Assembly (NCBI GenBank): GCA_903840265.1
Contig: CAIMFH010000190.1
Coordinates: 1-64,000, forward strand
DNA: 64,000 nucleotides
Direction of reading: 5' to 3'
From: an uncultured Schlesneria sp.
Lineage (GTDB): Bacteria; Planctomycetota; Planctomycetia; Planctomycetales; Planctomycetaceae
A program made the position numbers and the translations under genes. The notes under the pieces were generated by a model. The model did no database searches and had not been told where the DNA came from. It was given only the letters and a program-made list of their open reading frames with translations. Positions within the stretch are counted from its first letter, which is position 1; every line of letters begins with the position of its first letter. Shown piece by piece: positions 62,818-64,000 of this stretch.

Positions 62818-64000
62818 CTAACCACGTCGAGCCGGCCGCTTACTAAAGGTCGCGCAGACGTCGGCAATTTTACCCGAATCTTCCAAAGCGACATGGAACC
62901 GTTGATTGCCTTCCAGCCGATGCACTGTCATGTGATACGCGGCACTGACTGATGCCAGGTACGGCCGCAATTCTGGTTTCTGCGGAATGCGGAGTCTCCC
63001 CCATGAGCCGTCGCCCAGATAGACGACGCCGTGTTTGTCCTTCAGTCCGTTCACCAGAGGATGCGTTCGTTTGAACGTGTGATCATGATGTTCGAGAACT
63101 GCGTCGACATTGTAACGTTCGAACAGCGGGCACCAGTTGATTCGCTGTTCTTCACCCGTCCCAAATTTACCGGTCGCCCCTGCGGGTGCTCGATACGATG
63201 GATAGGCCGGGACATGATTGGCGACGATCAAATGCGGTCGCTGCTGCCGTTCGGCGAGTGCCTGCGATAGCCAGTCTGTTTGCTCTCCGGCAATGGGAGC
63301 GATGTGGTCGGTGTCCAATAAGACCAGGCTCAGGTAGTCGCCGATATCAAGCACGCCGTAGCTGGTTTCCGAAAAGAAGCCGTCGAAAACGCTTAGAAAC
63401 TGTGGTGCGTCTGGTCGCAACTTCTTATAGCCGCCGTTGACCTCATGATTGCCGAAGCAGGCCAGCAAGGGGATCATTCGCCCTTCGGGATCGACCATGT
63501 ACTGGTGATAATTACGAAGAAACTGGGTGAAGGTCGCGGGAGACTTGCCATTGTCATAAGCAAGATCGCCTGCCATGAGCGTGAAGTACGGTTCTTGTTT
63601 TGCGGCCATGATGTTGGTAGCAATCGCCTGCGAATTCGCACCACTGTCACCACCCGACACGAACTGGATCGTATTCGTCGCCTTAGCAGGCATCGTTCGA
63701 AAGCGAAACTCTTCGTCGGAGTTACCCAGGTGGAACTGATACTCAGTCCCAGGATTAAGATTCGTCAGTTCACAGCGATACACTTTGAGGTCAGTGTTGG
63801 GATACGGTTTGATGATCGCCTTCGCCGGCTGCCAGAGTGGATCCTGTAGTGTGGAATAGAATACCGTCGGTAGTTCGATCTTTTCGGGACCAATCCACTG
63901 AATCGTCATCGTGGTGGTCGGATCCCGCTGCCAAGTGAGAAATAACGTGTCCGGACCGCCAATCGGGCGACGAACATTCGCCGGTCGAGTCGCATCGGCA
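62818..64000 (-). CDS. Purple-acid-phosphatase-like metallophosphoesterase, 5' end outside the window
   Basis: The reading frame stays open beyond the track's start (63909) to the right edge: upstream of MTIQWIG comes TLFLTWQRDPTTT, the usual fibronectin-like beginning of purple acid phosphatases, so the true start is outside. Metallophosphoesterase sites are present: GGDSGAN, AGDLAYDNG, GNHEVNGG, VANHVPAYPS and LEHHDHTFKR, giving Asp, Asn and His ligands for two metals. Probably a secreted phosphohydrolase; the signal peptide is not in view. It is convergent with the ABC-F gene. Confidence 0.88.
   Translation of the reverse strand, partial: ADATRPANVRRPIGGPDTLFLTWQRDPTTTMTIQWIGPEKIELPTVFYSTLQDPLWQPAKAIIKPYPNTDLKVYRCELTNLNPGTEYQFHLGNSDEEFRFRTMPAKATNTIQFVSGGDSGANSQAIATNIMAAKQEPYFTLMAGDLAYDNGKSPATFTQFLRNYHQYMVDPEGRMIPLLACFGNHEVNGGYKKLRPDAPQFLSVFDGFFSETSYGVLDIGDYLSLVLLDTDHIAPIAGEQTDWLSQALAERQQRPHLIVANHVPAYPSYRAPAGATGKFGTGEEQRINWCPLFERYNVDAVLEHHDHTFKRTHPLVNGLKDKHGVVYLGDGSWGRLRIPQKPELRPYLASVSAAYHMTVHRLEGNQRFHVALEDSGKIADVCATFSKRPARRG

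Noticed and set aside
1-64000. CRISPR arrays, tRNA and rRNA genes, prophage or transposase genes
   Set aside because: I looked for regularly spaced repeats, cloverleaf-like segments, rRNA blocks and recombinase motifs in the translated ORFs and saw none.

Overview
The window looks like chromosomal DNA of a member of the Planctomycetota, most likely the Planctomycetaceae; the genus cannot be fixed from sequence alone. The call rests on gene families that are characteristic of that phylum: a DUF1587/1592/1588/1585 cytochrome-like protein next to a Tat-exported DUF1552 protein, a DUF1559 type-II-like pseudopilin followed by a small lipoprotein, WD40 and PQQ-type beta-propeller proteins, a kinase with a C-terminal membrane segment, a MoxR/DUF58/VWA gene group, and a very large secreted TPR protein. 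Genes are loosely packed, mostly single or in short runs, with many intergenic hairpin repeats. No rRNA, tRNA, CRISPR array, transposase, integrase or prophage gene was seen.

Layout. 0.3-7 kb: a beta-helix protein, an MFS transporter, an HD phosphohydrolase, an STN/secretin-like secreted protein and two small proteins, one ending in a good intrinsic terminator. 7-16 kb: a DinB-like protein, the DUF1592 and DUF1552 pair, an M20 amidohydrolase, a DUF1559 pseudopilin gene with a one-base frameshift and its lipoprotein, then a decayed spermidine-synthase-like gene on the minus strand. 16-22 kb: a lipoprotein, an ArnT-like glycosyltransferase and glpD. 22-27.3 kb: three paralogous orphan membrane proteins, two of them tandem duplicates, with a WD40 gene between copies one and two. 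27-36.8 kb: lnt, moeA, a family 2 glycosyltransferase, a coiled-coil membrane protein, a Ser/Thr kinase and an alkaline-phosphatase-superfamily protein.

36.8-44.1 kb is a minus-strand group reading MoxR ATPase, DUF58, (four-helix S23 protein), BatA-like VWA protein and VWA/GATase-like protein. The S23 gene sits inside this operon between inverted copies of a short repeat and looks inserted. Divergent from MoxR is a single uninterrupted 13.5-kb gene for a 4,522-residue secreted protein: thousands of residues of TPR-like helices, then a duplicated long unit of roughly 600 residues, then three copies of a module of about 210 residues. 58-64 kb: a tartrate/isopropylmalate-type dehydrogenase, a frameshifted PQQ beta-propeller gene, an ABC-F ATPase and a purple-acid-phosphatase-like gene that runs off the right edge.

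The most interesting parts are the giant modular protein and its divergent MoxR/VWA partners, the inserted S23 cassette, the amplified orphan membrane family, the gene remnant at 16 kb, and several families of short hairpin repeats that sit mainly at convergent gene ends and may act as bidirectional terminators.
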